A DNA stretch of 64,000 nt from Sycobia sp. Sy_11. Its lineage: Eukaryota; Arthropoda; Insecta; Hymenoptera; Epichrysomallidae. Made by a program: the position numbers and the translations under genes. Under the pieces are notes generated by a model. That model had not been told where the DNA came from. It was given only the letters and a program-made list of their open reading frames with translations, and made no database searches. Below, one piece after another: positions 1 through 13,185 of this stretch. Position 1 is the stretch's first letter; every line of letters starts with the position of its first letter. The stretch lies in NCBI GenBank assembly GCA_018907035.1, contig JACCIC010000035.1, positions 1,178,001-1,242,000 of the forward strand, written 5' to 3'.

Positions 1-460
1 GGAGGGGCGAGGAAGGGGGCATTGGGCGAGGGCCGCGGGGAGGGAGCGGCAGGGAGCAACCGCTGCGGTAACGGAATATATAGACGGCGCGCGGAGGCGA
101 GAACGGACCGCCGGGAAAGCGTCGTAAAGGTTCACGGGGGGGGGGGGCGGGAGGAGGGTTCTCTCTTTGATGCGAGGAATATACGGCGGCGTATTTAGTT
201 AGACATATCATTTGGTTTCTACCTATTGTACGGACGACGTACAAACTTCCTATTTGTTTGAAAGCTAGGACGAGGGGCCGGGGGAAGGGGTGGCCTGCTG
301 CCGACCTACAGAATCGCATAGACATGGACCCCCTGCGCGTCTTTCGTATCAGTGCGAGGCCGCCGGGAGGTGCTTTGTGAGCGAAGCGTGCGCACGCGAA
401 TAACCCCACCCTTTCTTTCACGAATTGTTACGCGCGCTTTTCTCAATTATTATCAAAGCT
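1..460. other. GC-rich island with no recognised gene
   Basis: This is GC-rich, CpG-rich sequence with a 12-base G run at 136-147 followed by shorter G runs to 158. I see no open frame worth calling and no RNA gene. It is most simply non-coding island DNA of the kind repeated throughout the window. Confidence 0.6.
136..158 (+). other. G-tract, possible G-quadruplex
   Basis: A run of 12 G is followed by GGG, GG and GGG with one- or two-base breaks. This meets the usual pattern for an intramolecular G-quadruplex. Whether it folds in the cell cannot be seen from the sequence. Confidence 0.45.
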
Positions 461-1150
461 ATTATTTTTATTATTATTATTATTATTAGTAGTAGTAGAA
501 TGATTATTGTTGTACTTTAATTATTATAATTATTTATAAGCGATGCCCATTGCGAGAGGAAGCGTGCCGCGCATTATTCGATTGTATAATATGACTCGCT
601 CGTACGATTTTCCCTGTCTTTACTCATATGCTGTTCAATGGAATTTTACCTCACTGATAAATCTAGATTTCAAAACGAATTTAAACTCTGCTCATTAGGT
701 AGCGGGGATACAAGACCGGCTTACAGAAGATGACCTTACAATAAATGCTTCTTGCAATCTTTATTTTTTAAATAAATTTTATTAATAAACGAGTAACATT
801 CAATTGCTAATGAGAATACAAATGATTACAAACGATTTGTGTCGCAAGGAATTTGGAAATATTTAGCGTCCTGCGCGCATTCTCTTAAAATGTAAGACTT
901 ATGTAGACGATTCCATCTGCATCAATTCTTCGAAGATTATCGCGAGAGATAAAAAGCATTTTTTAATAATGCCATGACTAATTTAATGACGATAAATACC
1001 ATTTTTTTACGCATATCTGTCTCCGAGCATAATAAATGCGACGAGAGCCGCAAATCTCGAGAGCATTGCCTTTTTTTACAATGTAGCCGGAGCTCTCGGT
1101 AAGAGGCAAAATGATTTTTAAAATACTTGCATAAAAAGCGTAAAATTTCC
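461..1150. other. AT-richer spacer with a TTA-type triplet repeat
   Basis: This AT-rich stretch begins with a short degenerate (TTA)n/(GTA)n run at about 463-500. The rest is non-repetitive AT-rich DNA with no gene that I can support. Confidence 0.5.
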
Positions 1151-1771
1151 ATGCTTCTTCTACGGTCGTTCGGGGGGGGGGGCGCGGGGACGGGATAAAA
1201 AGGCAGGGTGGAGGGAGGCAGCGAAATCCGCCCGACTGTAACGATCAACATACCGGCGACCCGCCGTGAGGATCAACCCGAGGACGACGCGACGTGCCTC
1301 GATAGATTCATCGAATACTATCGAAGGAATTTCGCGAACAATCCGGACCAATCGACACACTGAGGCCCCGCTGCCCCCTCCCCCCGCCTGGGAACCAGTT
1401 GTCGACCCGCGTCTCAAACTCGTTCGCGCCCTTTCCCCTCCCCGCTTCCCTTTCCGTCGTGAGCGCGCGCAAGAAGCTGGGCACGAAGACCGATGTAAAT
1501 GCAGCGGGCCTTCGCGCCAGCGGAACACCACCGGGACCAAATTGGCACCAGGCCCGCGCGCGCCGGCGCGCAAAACGACAGGGACGAGGAGCCGCGCGTG
1601 TGAGAACCGCGCCCGTCGGCCTTAAATCAAGCGGGCCCTAATTCCCGCAAGAAACGCATCCGCGCGCGGGGCGTTGTTCCCAGGATCAGCTGGCCGACTG
1701 ACGGCATTTCTCGCGGACATACCGTCCGTTCCTCATCGACCGGTTTCGAGCGTCCTCAGGACGAGAGAGTA

Positions 1772-1818
<47 letters not shown>

Positions 1819-2040
1819 TGTGCGTTTCTTGGATTTTGTGCGCCGTTGCCTCGCGCGCGAGGCAGAAATCGGGACCGCGGGAGGCCATCGGAGCATAATG
1901 GCTCTCGTCCCGATCGCTGCTCGCTAACCACTTTGGATTCTGCATTGCTATCTCCGATCACCCAAAACCGACGCACGATTCGACTGGAAATTCGAGACTA
2001 AAACCCACAGCAGGAGCGCTTCTCGTTGCTTACAATCGGA
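1151..2040. other. GC-rich island with overlapping spurious open frames
   Basis: The island opens with a G run near 1171-1181. Open frames overlap on both strands here, which is expected from low stop-codon density in GC-rich DNA. Their predicted proteins are Arg/Pro/Ala-rich and unrecognisable, so none is called. Confidence 0.5.
1778..1815. repeat. (GA)n microsatellite
   Basis: A near-perfect GA dinucleotide array. It reads as Ser-Leu repeats on the minus strand, which explains the open frame across it. Confidence 0.95.
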
Positions 2041-2044
2041 TATA

Positions 2045-2098
<54 letters not shown>
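2041..2098. repeat. (TA)n microsatellite
   Basis: A 58-base TA array with a single G interruption at 2050. It sits exactly at the border between the GC-rich island on its left and the AT-rich desert on its right. Confidence 0.97.
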
Positions 2099-2101
<3 letters not shown>

Positions 2102-4730
2102 TGCATGTAACTGTCTTTTCATTTGTTTATTTTTAGGGATTTGTTTTCCATGTCAATAAAAAGTTACTTATCTTCTTATTTGCTAATTTTTGGATTCCAT
2201 AAAAATATAAATTTATTGTTCAGATACTAAAATTATTGTTATGAAATTTAAATCAAATTAAATGTGAGATGGTTGATCGAATACGTTCTCAACTATTTCC
2301 ATTGATGCGCGTATTAGATAATTAATGGCATGATAAAGTATTATATTGCATTAAAAATACATATTAACAATCAACTAAAAGCAAAAGAAAATTCTGCAAT
2401 TAAAAGTAATGTATAAGTAGATGGTGTAGCAAATAAACATTACGTTCTTTTATAGCAATATTTGAATTCAAAAGCAGTTATTATACCAACTAATTTGTGC
2501 AGTTATCTTTAGTGGCAATATATCAAGAATATTTCTTCATCTTCTTTTTAAATTTTCTAATAGTAGCGCACAACCGCAGTGATATCGAAAGCATGTTTCG
2601 TAGTCTACGAAGTGTGTTTACAGTGGAAAATGTATAATTATGACAAATTCAATCTTCAAAGCACAACTGTGTCATCTTTGAAACAATAAAGTATATCATG
2701 GTAGAGAATAATGGCATTTATTTCTTTGCAATCCGTAGAGTCGATATTGTAACACAGAATAAGTATTACCGTTGATACAGAGCATCTGCATGAAAAATAC
2801 GAAGAAAAATAATACAGAGTAAAAAAATCATGAAACATAAAACGAAGCACTTTCTTTAAAGGACATCTTCTTGGTTTTTTTTCGAACAGTTTTTAACCTA
2901 AATAGATCTGGTCCATGCTATTGTATTTAGATTTAGGAGCTATACTTCAGTAATGGAATAATAAAGTAGATGGACGATTTTATTACTATTGCTGATACAA
3001 GAAGCTCAAATGTCAGTTGAAGAATTAAATTAGTCTATATTAGCCTTAGAACAAACTAGATAAGTATAATACAAGGAAAGGTATAAATTTTCATATTCCA
3101 CAGGGAGGAAGAAAAGTGAAACTAATAATACTTATCTCAACTTCATTAAATTTGTAGATGAAAAAACAGAAGTACGATTTTTTTCATATGATAAAACTTC
3201 GTATTTCGAAAAATTTGAATTAATCGATCGATTTGTTCTAAATAAGGCATCAATATTCTTTTCAATTTATTGAAATACATTTCAATTAGAAGCAAAGAGT
3301 TTCATAATTATTTCCATGAAAAAATTTTCGCTTATCTTTATCCATCTTTGTTAAAAGATTCAGATTTGGCACAGATTAGATGCAGATTAGATACAGATTT
3401 GCTGAAAACGTTGTAGTTAACTGTATGTAATAAATATATCTTGGTATATAATTAATTCTGGTAATTAATTGTAAAATGTCTACTATTAAGGTCTTGTCGA
3501 GTTGTACTTTCCAAAATTTCATTTGACTTTCTTGTCAGAAGTGCATCCTTGACGAAATCTTCGAAATCGAAATAGTTATTTTATGTTAATAAAATTTATT
3601 CCCGAATAGAATCCTAGAATTTCTCTTCAATTCTATTTTAATTCAGGAGCAGATTATTATGGCATACTCGAATATTTTTTCATTTACTGCTGCACTGGTT
3701 CGGATTTCATTTATTCGAGATAAACACTTCTACTGTAGATTTACATTAAATTGTTTCCGCTGCAGCCATAAGAATAACGACGGTAACTGATATGTCATTG
3801 TCCCGCATAGAATTTTTGAACATGGTCTGACAACCCTTAAGTGGTTGCCAGCGAATCAGAAAAGTCCCTGTAAAATTTTGCCAACTTCTAATGAATTTAT
3901 TTACGATTAATCTATTCAAAAGAATTTATATAATTACTAATAGAATTTGACCAATTTTATCGAATAGCACTGACGACGTCTACTGAAAAAATTCATAAAA
4001 CCAAAGAACTTGAGAAAGTAAGTAAAAACTTGTGTTATAAACTAATGACGTGTGCACCAAGACAGTAAGCGTAAGTATTTGATGATTTTAGGAACATCTC
4101 TTGACAAGTTCGAGGGCTTTTTATCTTTCTTTTGTACGAATTTGGAATATTTTGGTATCGTTTAAGTAGTTACGAACGAATTGATCGTTGTTAGAAAATA
4201 CTCTTTTTATGTAAAATCACAGAATATATTCTACAATTGCATAATAATATCTCCAGATAGCCACCTATATCCTAACCCAAATTCTCTGCAAACCAACATT
4301 GATTCCTTTTTATACTAACCCGTTCAAATCAATCACAGTGCCACACGCATTATGAGTAGATCCCGCAAAATCAACCAATTTTTCGGTTTGTTTCCTCCAT
4401 TATCTCGAACCCGCTTGAGCTATACAACGAAATAATCATGGTTGTAATTCAGTTTTACATCTGTGTTCATAAATTATTCCTGTACTTAGAGGAACGAAAG
4501 GCAATCAAAATTTTTCGACGCACGCAGAATAAGTTGCAAATTCTATAAGTTGGATAATTTATACGTACACTTGGTAGTGCAAAGCATAACGCTTAAGTAC
4601 AGATATTCCGTAAAATGACGAGTAATAAGTCGTAATAATAGGTTTCAGATAGTTAAAGAGTTCGGTGGAAGTAAAAAAAAAAAAAGCGGTAATAGAGCCA
4701 AACAATTATGACGCGGAGGAAAAAATTACA
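2099..4730. other. AT-rich non-coding desert
   Basis: About 2.6 kb of AT-rich DNA with dense stop codons in all frames. I find no open frame of interest, no terminal inverted repeats and no recognisable transposon remnant. Degraded repeats could be present but cannot be identified by eye. Confidence 0.55.
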
Positions 4731-5248
4731 CTATCCAATAAAATCTGGAATCCGCAATGAGCGCGTGGCGGTGAGCGAGCGACCGCGCCATTGCGCTCGC
4801 TTTTAAACAACGTGTAAAACTTGTGCAAAAAGGAAGGTAGCTACTGAAGCGGAGCGATAGTCATTATATTTAATAAGGCGAGCACTTGGCGCGCACCGAG
4901 CGGGCTTCGGAAAAGCACAGTGCGCCGCTAACCGCGCACGTCCACGCGCTCGCGCAGCGAAAGCATCGCCTCGCCCCGGCGCGCGACGCCCGGCCGATAA
5001 GCCGCCTTATCGCGCCCCAAAGATCTTCCGGGCGAGGTGGAATTTCAAAGGCCGGCCGTGCCCTGCCCGGGCCGCGTCGGCGGCGTAGCGCAGGCGGTGC
5101 GCAGCTGCGCGAGCCGATGGCCGCGCGAGCGCGCAGCTCGAGAAAACGATAATTAGCTCATTTCAATAATTGACTGGCGCGCGGGCCGAAGCGCGCGAGC
5201 GCGCGTAACGCATCTGGCGCATTCGCTGAAAGCTTCATAAAAGATACA

Positions 5249-5266
5249 TGCGGCGCGCGCGCGCGC
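5249..5266. repeat. (CG)n tract
   Basis: A short alternating CG run with Z-DNA potential inside the CpG-rich island. Confidence 0.8.
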
Positions 5267-5341
5267 GTGCGGTCCACGGGGAGATAAAAAGGAGAGCGCG
5301 CACGCGCTGCCGCGAGCCGGGCGCGGAGATACTCGGGTGGT

Positions 5342-5368
5342 CGGCGGCGGCGGCGGCGGCGGCGGCGC
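5342..5368. repeat. (CGG)n triplet repeat
   Basis: A run of about nine CGG units followed by CCCC. It reads as polyalanine in one plus-strand frame, but no surrounding gene supports a coding role. Confidence 0.9.
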
Positions 5369-5960
5369 CCCGTACTCTTCGATTTACGAGCCGGCCTGAA
5401 GACTCTATGCGCGAGTCTTTACGCGGCAGTAAAAGCCGGGCAACCCGGCGCTGCCTTCATTGTTTCCTCATGAGCTCCTCTCCCGGCGCTCGCGCGCGCA
5501 TACACAGATATGCATATACAGATATATAGACGTCCACCGGGAGGCGCGACGACGGTTCATCGCGCGCGCGCGCGCGCTCGGAGCGCTCGCCCCGCAGAAG
5601 TGGCTGCCAGCCGGGCCGCGCGCGCCCCGGGGGCAATTATTCCCGCTTAACGCTCGCCGGGCGGGCGGCCGCGGATTGCGCGCGAAACGGCCCTAAATGC
5701 CCCCGACAATGATGCCGCGCCGGCAATAAAACGGCATCGCGGCGCGGCGATATTTTTTAAATTACACTTTCCGCGCATGCCCGATCCTCGCGCGTTTTAC
5801 GCGCGCTCGCCCGTCGCCTCTGTACGCGGAAGGTGTGGCGCCGGACGCTCTCTTTCCGGGCCCCCGGCTCTCTTTGTTTATGCGCGGCTGCCGAGCCGGA
5901 TCTTAAGCAAATGCGCCGCGCGGTCTTCGACGATTGAACTGTTCTTTCGACCGTGCCAAT

Positions 5961-5973
5961 GGGGGGGGGGGGG
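5961..5973 (+). other. 13-base G homopolymer
   Basis: An uninterrupted run of 13 G. Such runs recur about once per few kilobases in the GC-rich islands of this window. Confidence 0.9.
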
Positions 5974-7570
5974 CGCGGTACAACAAACCGTACAGTCGCT
6001 CGGCGATGGTACGGGTGGAATTTTGTTTTCTGCCAGAGCGGCTCGCCGCGGGATCGCTTAAAACGCCGGGGCTCGCTGCAGAGGTCGAGGACCGAGTGCG
6101 TTATATTAATGCTCAGATTTCGCGATACTCAACGTCCGGTCGGAATATCTCGGAATCTGCGAGCGATTCCTTACGCATTATATGCGTCGACCGCTCTTAT
6201 ATACGAATGGTGAGCCAGCCCTCGGGATCGATCCACTTGTTACTTTGCAAATACATGAATAGAAATGAATGGTTAAGTAATCTTGACAAGCCAAAGGTAT
6301 AATTTTAACTTTTTACGCTTTCCGGCCAAGCTCGCTTATATTAGAGAGTTTTATTTTTTATTATCTTCTGAACCATTTCTTTCCAGCATTTACGCGAAAT
6401 ATCTATAAATATGTAACTGAAAATTATTCCCGTTATTTCTAACGACCCGCACGCTGGCTGGTAAAATTTCCCCGCGAATCCTTTTGAATCTTCGAGATTT
6501 CGCCTCGCCCCATATTCTGCATTACATCGGGCGCGGGGCGGCTGCGGCGGGAGTGGGGGGGGAGGGGGTCGCGATTAGATCCGAGCCGACTGTAAGTGTG
6601 CATAGCGAACGAATTTAAATTTATCCCACCGAAGCGTAATCGCATGCACCGCGCTGCCTTCCACTTTTCTACCCTCCTCTTTGCTCTCGTTTTTATTCGT
6701 TTTCTCGATTTCTTTTTTTGCAAGTTAGTTGTACAATTTATTTGCCAGCGTTAAATTTAGCGCCGGTGATACTCAGTGCACTCTGACACGCTATCGTCTC
6801 GAGTTTTAGTTACGTTACTTTCATAACGATTGCACTAACAGCCAGGCTTATCTAACAGAAATTAACTTCAGCTTTTTTCCGTACGCTCGGCCGAGGTGCG
6901 CGCGCGCGCATCGCACATACGTCCGAAAAACTTTTTTCTTTTTCTTTTGTTTTTTTCTTCTTTTTTTTTTTTCATATGCACATTTCGGCAATAAATCGCC
7001 GAATTAGAAAAGTTTACAGCGCGATATTTATCGCGACGCATTTTTCTGCAGACGGCTGAAACGGGGGAAAAAAGGGGTAGAGGGATCATCGAAGCGGGTG
7101 GAGCGGGGAGCGGGCGGCGAGGGCAGGGGGCAGGACGGGAGGGTGAAAGGAAGGCGAGCGCGAGGAGGCCAGAAGTAAAAAGGGGACGACTTGAGGCAGA
7201 GCAGCGGAGGGGGAGGGGGTGCGACGTCGTTAAACTTCTTGAAATTGGAATGCAAACAAACCCATTATCGTAAAATCAAAGGGGAAGACAGCGGTTCGTT
7301 TAAAAGCATACGTCACACGGAGGACGACAATGACGACGACCGCAAACAGACCTTCGGTGCGCCGCGGTCCGCACGGAAAGTATGAAAAGTAATTAAATCC
7401 ACGTTTAGAGTTTTGCCTTTGGCGCGGGGGTTATAGCGGAGCGAAGGCGCTCGGGCATTCGAACGAGTTGCAGCGAGCGATCCGAGCGATTGCTTTGCCA
7501 CAATACCTTTGCGGGTCTCTGTTTCGCACCTTTTTAAGGCCACGCTATATTGTACCCTCTTGCAAAGTGA

Positions 7571-7575
<5 letters not shown>

Positions 7576-7621
<46 letters not shown>
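7576..7621. repeat. (TA)n microsatellite
   Basis: A pure TA array within GC-rich DNA. It produces Tyr-Ile repeat peptides in every frame, so frames running through it are not evidence of a gene. Confidence 0.97.
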
Positions 7622-7625
<4 letters not shown>

Positions 7626-7895
7626 CGGCCGACGAAAATTAGTCCTCGGGCGCGTTTACGCTCAACTGCAAGACGATACTCAGCGAATGCAGTTCTTCGT
7701 TTGTAACTGCAATTTTTATGTATACCTACGACGTTTCTGTGCATAGGACGTGGAATTTTTTGGTCGCCGCGGGAGGCCAAACTTTTGTGGCACGGCTATG
7801 CGCCCACGGTCGGAGAATAGTTGACGTGCATCTGCTGACGTGATATTGTCGACGCTTCGCCAATTTCAAAAGCCACGCGGCACGAATTTCGTGAT

Positions 7896-7916
7896 AAAAA
7901 AAAAAAAAAAAAAAAA
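7896..7916. repeat. Poly(A) tract, 21 bases
   Basis: A 21-base A homopolymer in otherwise GC-rich DNA. It could be a retroposon tail, but I see neither a recognisable body 5' of it nor target-site duplications. Confidence 0.9.
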
Positions 7917-8264
7917 CAAAGTTAGCGAGCGACGCTCGTACCCACGCGGTGGACGAGCGGGGAGGGGGCGCGTCAGACATTCGCAGATGCAAGACATCAG
8001 CAGGCGAATCAAAGCTTTCAACGATGTATACGAAAGAAGGGCAGGGCGGGATTGGGGGAGGGAGCGGGGGAATCGTCGGTCCTTTTATTAGCGGCTCGGG
8101 CGTCACACCCTCGCTCATAAACTTATTCGTGACTGCAATTTTAAACTCTGTCGTGCCTCCGCGCTATACTACACTTAACAAATCCAGCGGCGTTTGTCCT
8201 ACAGTCCGTTCATCGATTTCATCCCGTTTAACGTGTATGCATCTATGTATATACATCTACGTAC

Positions 8265-8305
8265 AAGCGCGCGTGTGCGCGTGCATGTATATAATTATAC
8301 ACACA
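8265..8305. repeat. Alternating purine-pyrimidine segment
   Basis: CG, TG and TA steps alternate here, with GCGCGCGTGTGCGCGTGCATG followed by TATATA and ACACACA in approximate form. The composition favours Z-DNA or cruciform structure. It has no coding support. Confidence 0.6.
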
Positions 8306-8530
8306 GCGACACCGCCGAAAAATGTACAGCGCCGGCAAACGGATCGAATATCCTAGGGAGTCGATGAATTGCTTGCGTCGACACCATTGTCATTTTCTCC
8401 CGGATATCAATTGGGAACGGCACGCCATGTCCTTGCTTGCACGCAATTCGCCGCGCGCGCCTATTGATTTCTCCTGCCCCGCGTCCGCTCCGTGGATTGA
8501 GCATTTTTTTGCCTACTTAACGCGATAATC

Positions 8531-8830
8531 CGATGCTTTCTTTCGTGGAAAAAAAAGTTACAGTCATATATTATTCATAATAATATAGATATTTCAGAAT
8601 TCGAGAAAGTAAGGTACTTTTACTCGGGCAAAATGAATCGATGACTCTCCCCGCACTGAAGAAACTCAAATTCGAAGGGGGAAATATTCCAAATATTTAC
8701 TTTACATATAATTAAACTCAGCAATTAGCTTTTTAGTTAATAATATTGTCAGGCCTACTTTCCGAAATAATTCTTAACTATCATTCCATCTTTCCAACGT
8801 AAATAAAAATATTATATAAAAAAGTTGTTA
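8531..8830. other. AT-rich spacer
   Basis: A short AT-rich interval with no repeat array and no gene that I can see. Confidence 0.5.
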
Positions 8831-9700
8831 TCGAATAATGTCCATCTATCATATCGAAAATTGATGGAGAATACATCCGTATCGAGGACGATTAGTCTTC
8901 TGCCCGTAAGAGCGTAAACGATCGCACCTGACCCTCCGTGGACCACACGTGGCTTTCCCTCGTCCATTAGCGCCGCCTGTACAATGGAGGGCAATAAAGA
9001 CGTTCTCCGGGAGACGATGTCGGCTGCGCAGGTCCATCGCTGCCCGCTGGACACCGAATCATTATCCAAGCGATGGTAATTAACTCGTATCGGAAAAACG
9101 TCCGGTCGTGAAATGGATTCGGTGGCGATCGAAGGAAGTAAATATACTTATGAGATATTATGGCGATCGCTCGTCGATCGAGGCACTGCTATAATGGATT
9201 ATACAGCATATGTATACGTGGAAAGAGAACGCTCTCCCGTTTTTCTCTTCTTTTAGAACGAGCACTGCGGTACGCACAGCGAAGACTGAATAATTTATCG
9301 AATTTCTTTCGCGGAATAGATTTCAGAAATCAATTATCCCGGGCGCATTGGGGCAACGCGCGCTAGTTTTTCCTTTCGACGTTTTTTACCGTAATTGCGC
9401 TCTTTAATAAGGCGATGGCGGCGCGGCTGCACCATGCCCGTTTACGCTCGGTTACGCGCGAGGGCGGGCGACTGATGAAAAAATAACTGATCGGCCAAAG
9501 GAGATCTAGGCAACGTCGATTTTCTCCGATTCTCTTCTGCTTGAATCCGAAAGGGTCCGTCTGCTCGGCAGAAGCAGGGAAAATTGCGGAAAACGCCGAC
9601 ATATATGTTATATCCATCCGGTAGAATCGAGAGCCCCATCGCGAGCGATTATGCAATCGCACTTGGAGCGTGCTATACGCTTTAATATACAATATAATAT
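8831..9700. other. Balanced-composition, repeat-free segment
   Basis: Unlike its neighbours this 0.9 kb has balanced base composition and almost no simple repeats. A minus-strand frame is open at 8812-9069 for about 85 codons, but it lacks an ATG at its start and the protein is not recognised. Conserved non-coding DNA is one possible reading. Confidence 0.35.
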
Positions 9701-9743
9701 ACATATATTTATGTATATATAATTTTTTTTACGCTTGGCTTAT

Positions 9744-9745
<2 letters not shown>

Positions 9746-9796
<51 letters not shown>
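9746..9796. repeat. (TA)n microsatellite
   Basis: A pure 51-base TA array, followed about 210 bases later by a shorter one. Confidence 0.97.
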
Positions 9797-9799
<3 letters not shown>

Positions 9800-10007
9800 T
9801 GCTGCATTTTGCGTGTCTACCCATAAATCATTCGTATGTATAACGCGAGTGCAAAACATGGTATAGCAATTGTTATGCTAACTATATACCTCCGGCATCT
9901 ACTTTTATGCAGTTTAAACTTCCTGCCAGACCACCTGCTGTATCGAACTACATATACGTATGCACACGCATTCGTTAAAGCCTTATACGCCGAGATCGAC
10001 CTATGTG

Positions 10008-10031
10008 TATATATATATATATATATATATA
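10008..10031. repeat. (TA)n microsatellite, short
   Basis: A 24-base TA array near the left border of the next AT-rich block. Confidence 0.95.
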
Positions 10032-10059
10032 CGCGGACTCTCTCCCTCTCTGCGGATAA

Positions 10060-10740
10060 TCGATATAAAATAATTTGAATTGAAATTGCGTGCCGTGCAA
10101 TTAAACTGTCATTTTTAACGAGAGATATACGATATCAAATGGGATCGATGCTCCTTTTGTCGTTGGCTCTCGAGCGTCATGCAATCCATAACGATTGTAG
10201 CCACAGTACGTTAATTTCTTTAAAATTACATTGACTCACAATCTGCAATAATCCAACCATATGCTCATGCTCAAAATTTAATCAATAATCTTCTTTTATA
10301 CATTTTACAACATTGTTCACTTAGACGATCATATATATCTAATGTAGTAATTTTATACAGTAAAAAAATATCCTTCTCTACAAAAGATCATCGTTTATTA
10401 AAATATTTAAAAACTTTTATTAACTTGCCAGTGTAGTTATTGTAGGATCTGGAATGAAAGAAAGTTAAATTAATTTTATAAATGAATAACATATAGTGCA
10501 CAGCAAAGTTATAATGATAAATTCGTAATAACACTTAATTATGCATGAAGATTGTCTGCAATAAATAAAATTAAACAATATTTAATAAACTTATCTTTCA
10601 CAAATTATTGCAATGGTTCGGAATATGTAAGTAGTTATTTTTAAATTATACAAAGCAATAATTCGCTTAATTTTTCTAGCGGACTAATTACGCTGAAAAG
10701 AATTCTTTCAGAAAATATCTTCATAATTCCAGACGCTTTT
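10060..10740. other. AT-rich non-coding block
   Basis: AT-rich DNA with closely spaced stops. No repeat array or gene is visible. Confidence 0.55.
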
Positions 10741-12300
10741 CACGGTGGCGAGTACACATTGTGTAGCGGGATCGCAAAATGAAATTGTTTTTTTTTTCCG
10801 AATGATTATTTGTTGCTACGCGAGGGGAAATAGCATCGGTGGATGGTAAAACTGCATAATTTTATGTTTATATTGAAAACCCGCTGAACAAAGACTCGTA
10901 AATGAAATCGTAATGATGGTGCTCACATGAGGACAAGAAGGTTCGTTACGCTCGTTCACTTTTACGTCTGTAATTGGCTCGCGGTTTCTTCGCTCCCCTC
11001 CCGATGCAGGCACTGACGTTTCTTGCCTTTCTCGTCCGTCGCCCCCTCAGGAAACTATGACTATAAAAATGCCCCTGTGTGAGATACGCTGAAACAAATG
11101 ACGGCGCGGCGGCGCTTTTAATTGTCGGACACCTGCCGCTCGTCGTCCCTTCTTTTTTATTTAAAGTGCGGCCTATCTGCAATTCGGGCAGGGATAGCTT
11201 TTTTTTCCCTCATGTAAATTTCAGTTACGCCCTTCCCTTCCATTAGCGGCCATCAATTTTTACGAGGGACTCTTCGTTATTTCCCCGTGCGTGTGCTTTT
11301 CTAAAGCCTATACTTAGGAGAGGAAATTTTCATTATTAGAGATACATTAACAGTTTTGCAATGGGCTGGTAAGTATTCGATTCTCGAGCATGCGTTTTTT
11401 TTTCAGATTTCTCTTTTATAAAGCGAAGATTAAAAATCGCTCTTCTCGAAAAAATAGAGATTTTCTCACCAATGCTAATGTAAGGCGAAAATCATTAGTT
11501 CACCAGCATAATCCATTCGTGAAATAGAATCAAGTATGATAACTGGACTGTCGCAGAATGAGGGATGCCTTAGAATACAGAGCGATACGATCTGAATTTT
11601 GAATTGTATAAATAAGCAATGCCAGAGTAATAAAGAGCGACACGACACCTACGTATGAGTAACGAAGGCGCCGGCCTGATTTTCGACACTTCGACCTACG
11701 CTCGCTGGAAAAGAAATCGAGCAGAGGGCAGCAGCGCCGATCTCCGCTCGTCTCGTTACGCCGGCGAAAGCGGCACATCATCCTCGTCGTTGAAAAGTCG
11801 GCGGCAATAAGTGGGCAAGGGTAGAGGGCCGAAGAGGGAGGCGACCGTCGAGCAGCGCGTATAGAAAAGCGGGAGAATCGACCCGCGGAGGGGTGGGGGA
11901 GGAGCCCCGACTTCCGCCGGATACGTGTCATTTTTGTCACGATCGAGTGTTGCGAAGGCCGGGAGGTGGTGACCGGGGGAGGGGACGGAGGCGGGGTAGG
12001 AATAGGCGGCTCGCTCGCCTTCTTGGCGCGTCTTTATTTTCTTATCGATGAATGATCTGTAACCGTCGTCATCGCGCTCACTGCGCGTGACTTCGCACGG
12101 GAGCCCCGCGCCGCTCGGCTGTTTCCACTTCGTCCTCCTCCCACCGCGGCTCCCCGAGGCTCTCGCGCGCGCGCGGGCGCGCTTCTTCGATCCTGTGGGA
12201 AAGAAAATCGAAGCGTGACTCCGACAATAGCGCTCCGCGAATATCTATTATTACGGATGCGCATAATGGTCGAACATTATAAATATGTCAACGCGCTGCA
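10741..12300. other. Mixed and GC-rich island
   Basis: Moderate GC rises to GC-rich at 11640-12190. Open minus-strand frames at 11530-11940 and 12034-12264 are Arg/Ser-rich and look like composition effects. A sequence with a good splice-donor match follows an ATG at 11361, but no exon can be built around it. Confidence 0.45.
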
Positions 12301-12790
12301 CTATATACTTTTCTTCATTTCCAGAACGTATCAATTTAATTCCATTATAATCTATTATCTGCACGCATTATACATATTAATCCGAGAGTCGCTTTCGAAA
12401 AATGATACGGTGTAGGGATGCGATTGATATAATTTACGAAGCAAGCAAATCTGCCCCGTTAGATTTAATTATACTCGCCGAATTTCTATAATCTCGTTAG
12501 GAATGTTCCAAGATTAAAATTCACTTGAAAGTAAATAAAACGGGCCGAGCTTTTGCCATTTATTTTGAAGCGGCTACATGCGCTCGGAATACTTGGACCG
12601 GTGCTAACAGCGATATCTTAGACATTATTTCTACACGTTAGTCGCAACTTTCACAAAGTTAAGGTTAAACAAGACGTAAATCTGCACTCCGCCGCTTCTG
12701 AGACGTCCCGAAATATTAATTAGCCGTAATATTATTCGGATTGCCGGAGTAATATTTCAAAGGCGATTGGTTTATTAATTGTAATAACCA
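12301..12790. other. AT-rich spacer
   Basis: AT-leaning, repeat-free sequence with no gene that I can support. Confidence 0.5.
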
Positions 12791-13149
12791 TATCAAAGGT
12801 GTCCCAAATAGCGCGCGCACCCCCCGGGGGCGGAGAGCCGCGAGAGCGCGGAATGCGGGTGCCGCACCGAGAGCCGGCGCAAATATAGAACGAAGGTAAA
12901 AATGCGCCTAAGAATAGAAATAAAATAATGGAAGGAGAGCGAGTGAGGCCGGGGGTAGGGGGGGGACGGCGTAATTGGGCACAGCATTTAGAATGTGGGC
13001 ACTAGGATTTCTGCCAAAGCATTAATAGATTGGCTGTTATTCGGTAGGCGTTATGGCTCACGCCTACTAATTATAATTCGAGACGTCGGGTTTTACGCGG
13101 CGGCGCGTCGCGTTCGTCTCTCCCCCCTGCCCCCACCCGTCACCCTCTC

Positions 13150-13185
<36 letters not shown>

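Larger units (their letters stand above)
4731..6240. other. Strongly CpG-rich island
   Basis: One of the most GC-rich parts of the window, entered abruptly from the AT-rich desert. It contains short (CG)n runs, a (CGG)n tract and a 13-base G run. All six frames are poor in stops, so the Arg/Ala-rich open frames here carry no weight. Scattered AATAAA- and TTTATA-like words sit in the GC background. Confidence 0.55.
6241..8530. other. Mixed island with pyrimidine and purine strand bias
   Basis: Moderately GC-rich sequence follows a short AT-rich dip at 6250-6430. T-rich (6930-6972) and G/A-rich (7065-7230) segments give strong local strand bias. No gene is recognised; the open frames are low-complexity. 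Confidence 0.5.

Noticed and set aside
7896..7916. Poly(A) tract as a retroposon tail
   Set aside because: No target-site duplication or recognisable element body is next to it.
11361..11376. ATGGGCTG|GTAAGT, a start codon beside a splice donor
   Set aside because: It would be an exon with under three codons, and no promoter or upstream exon supports it.
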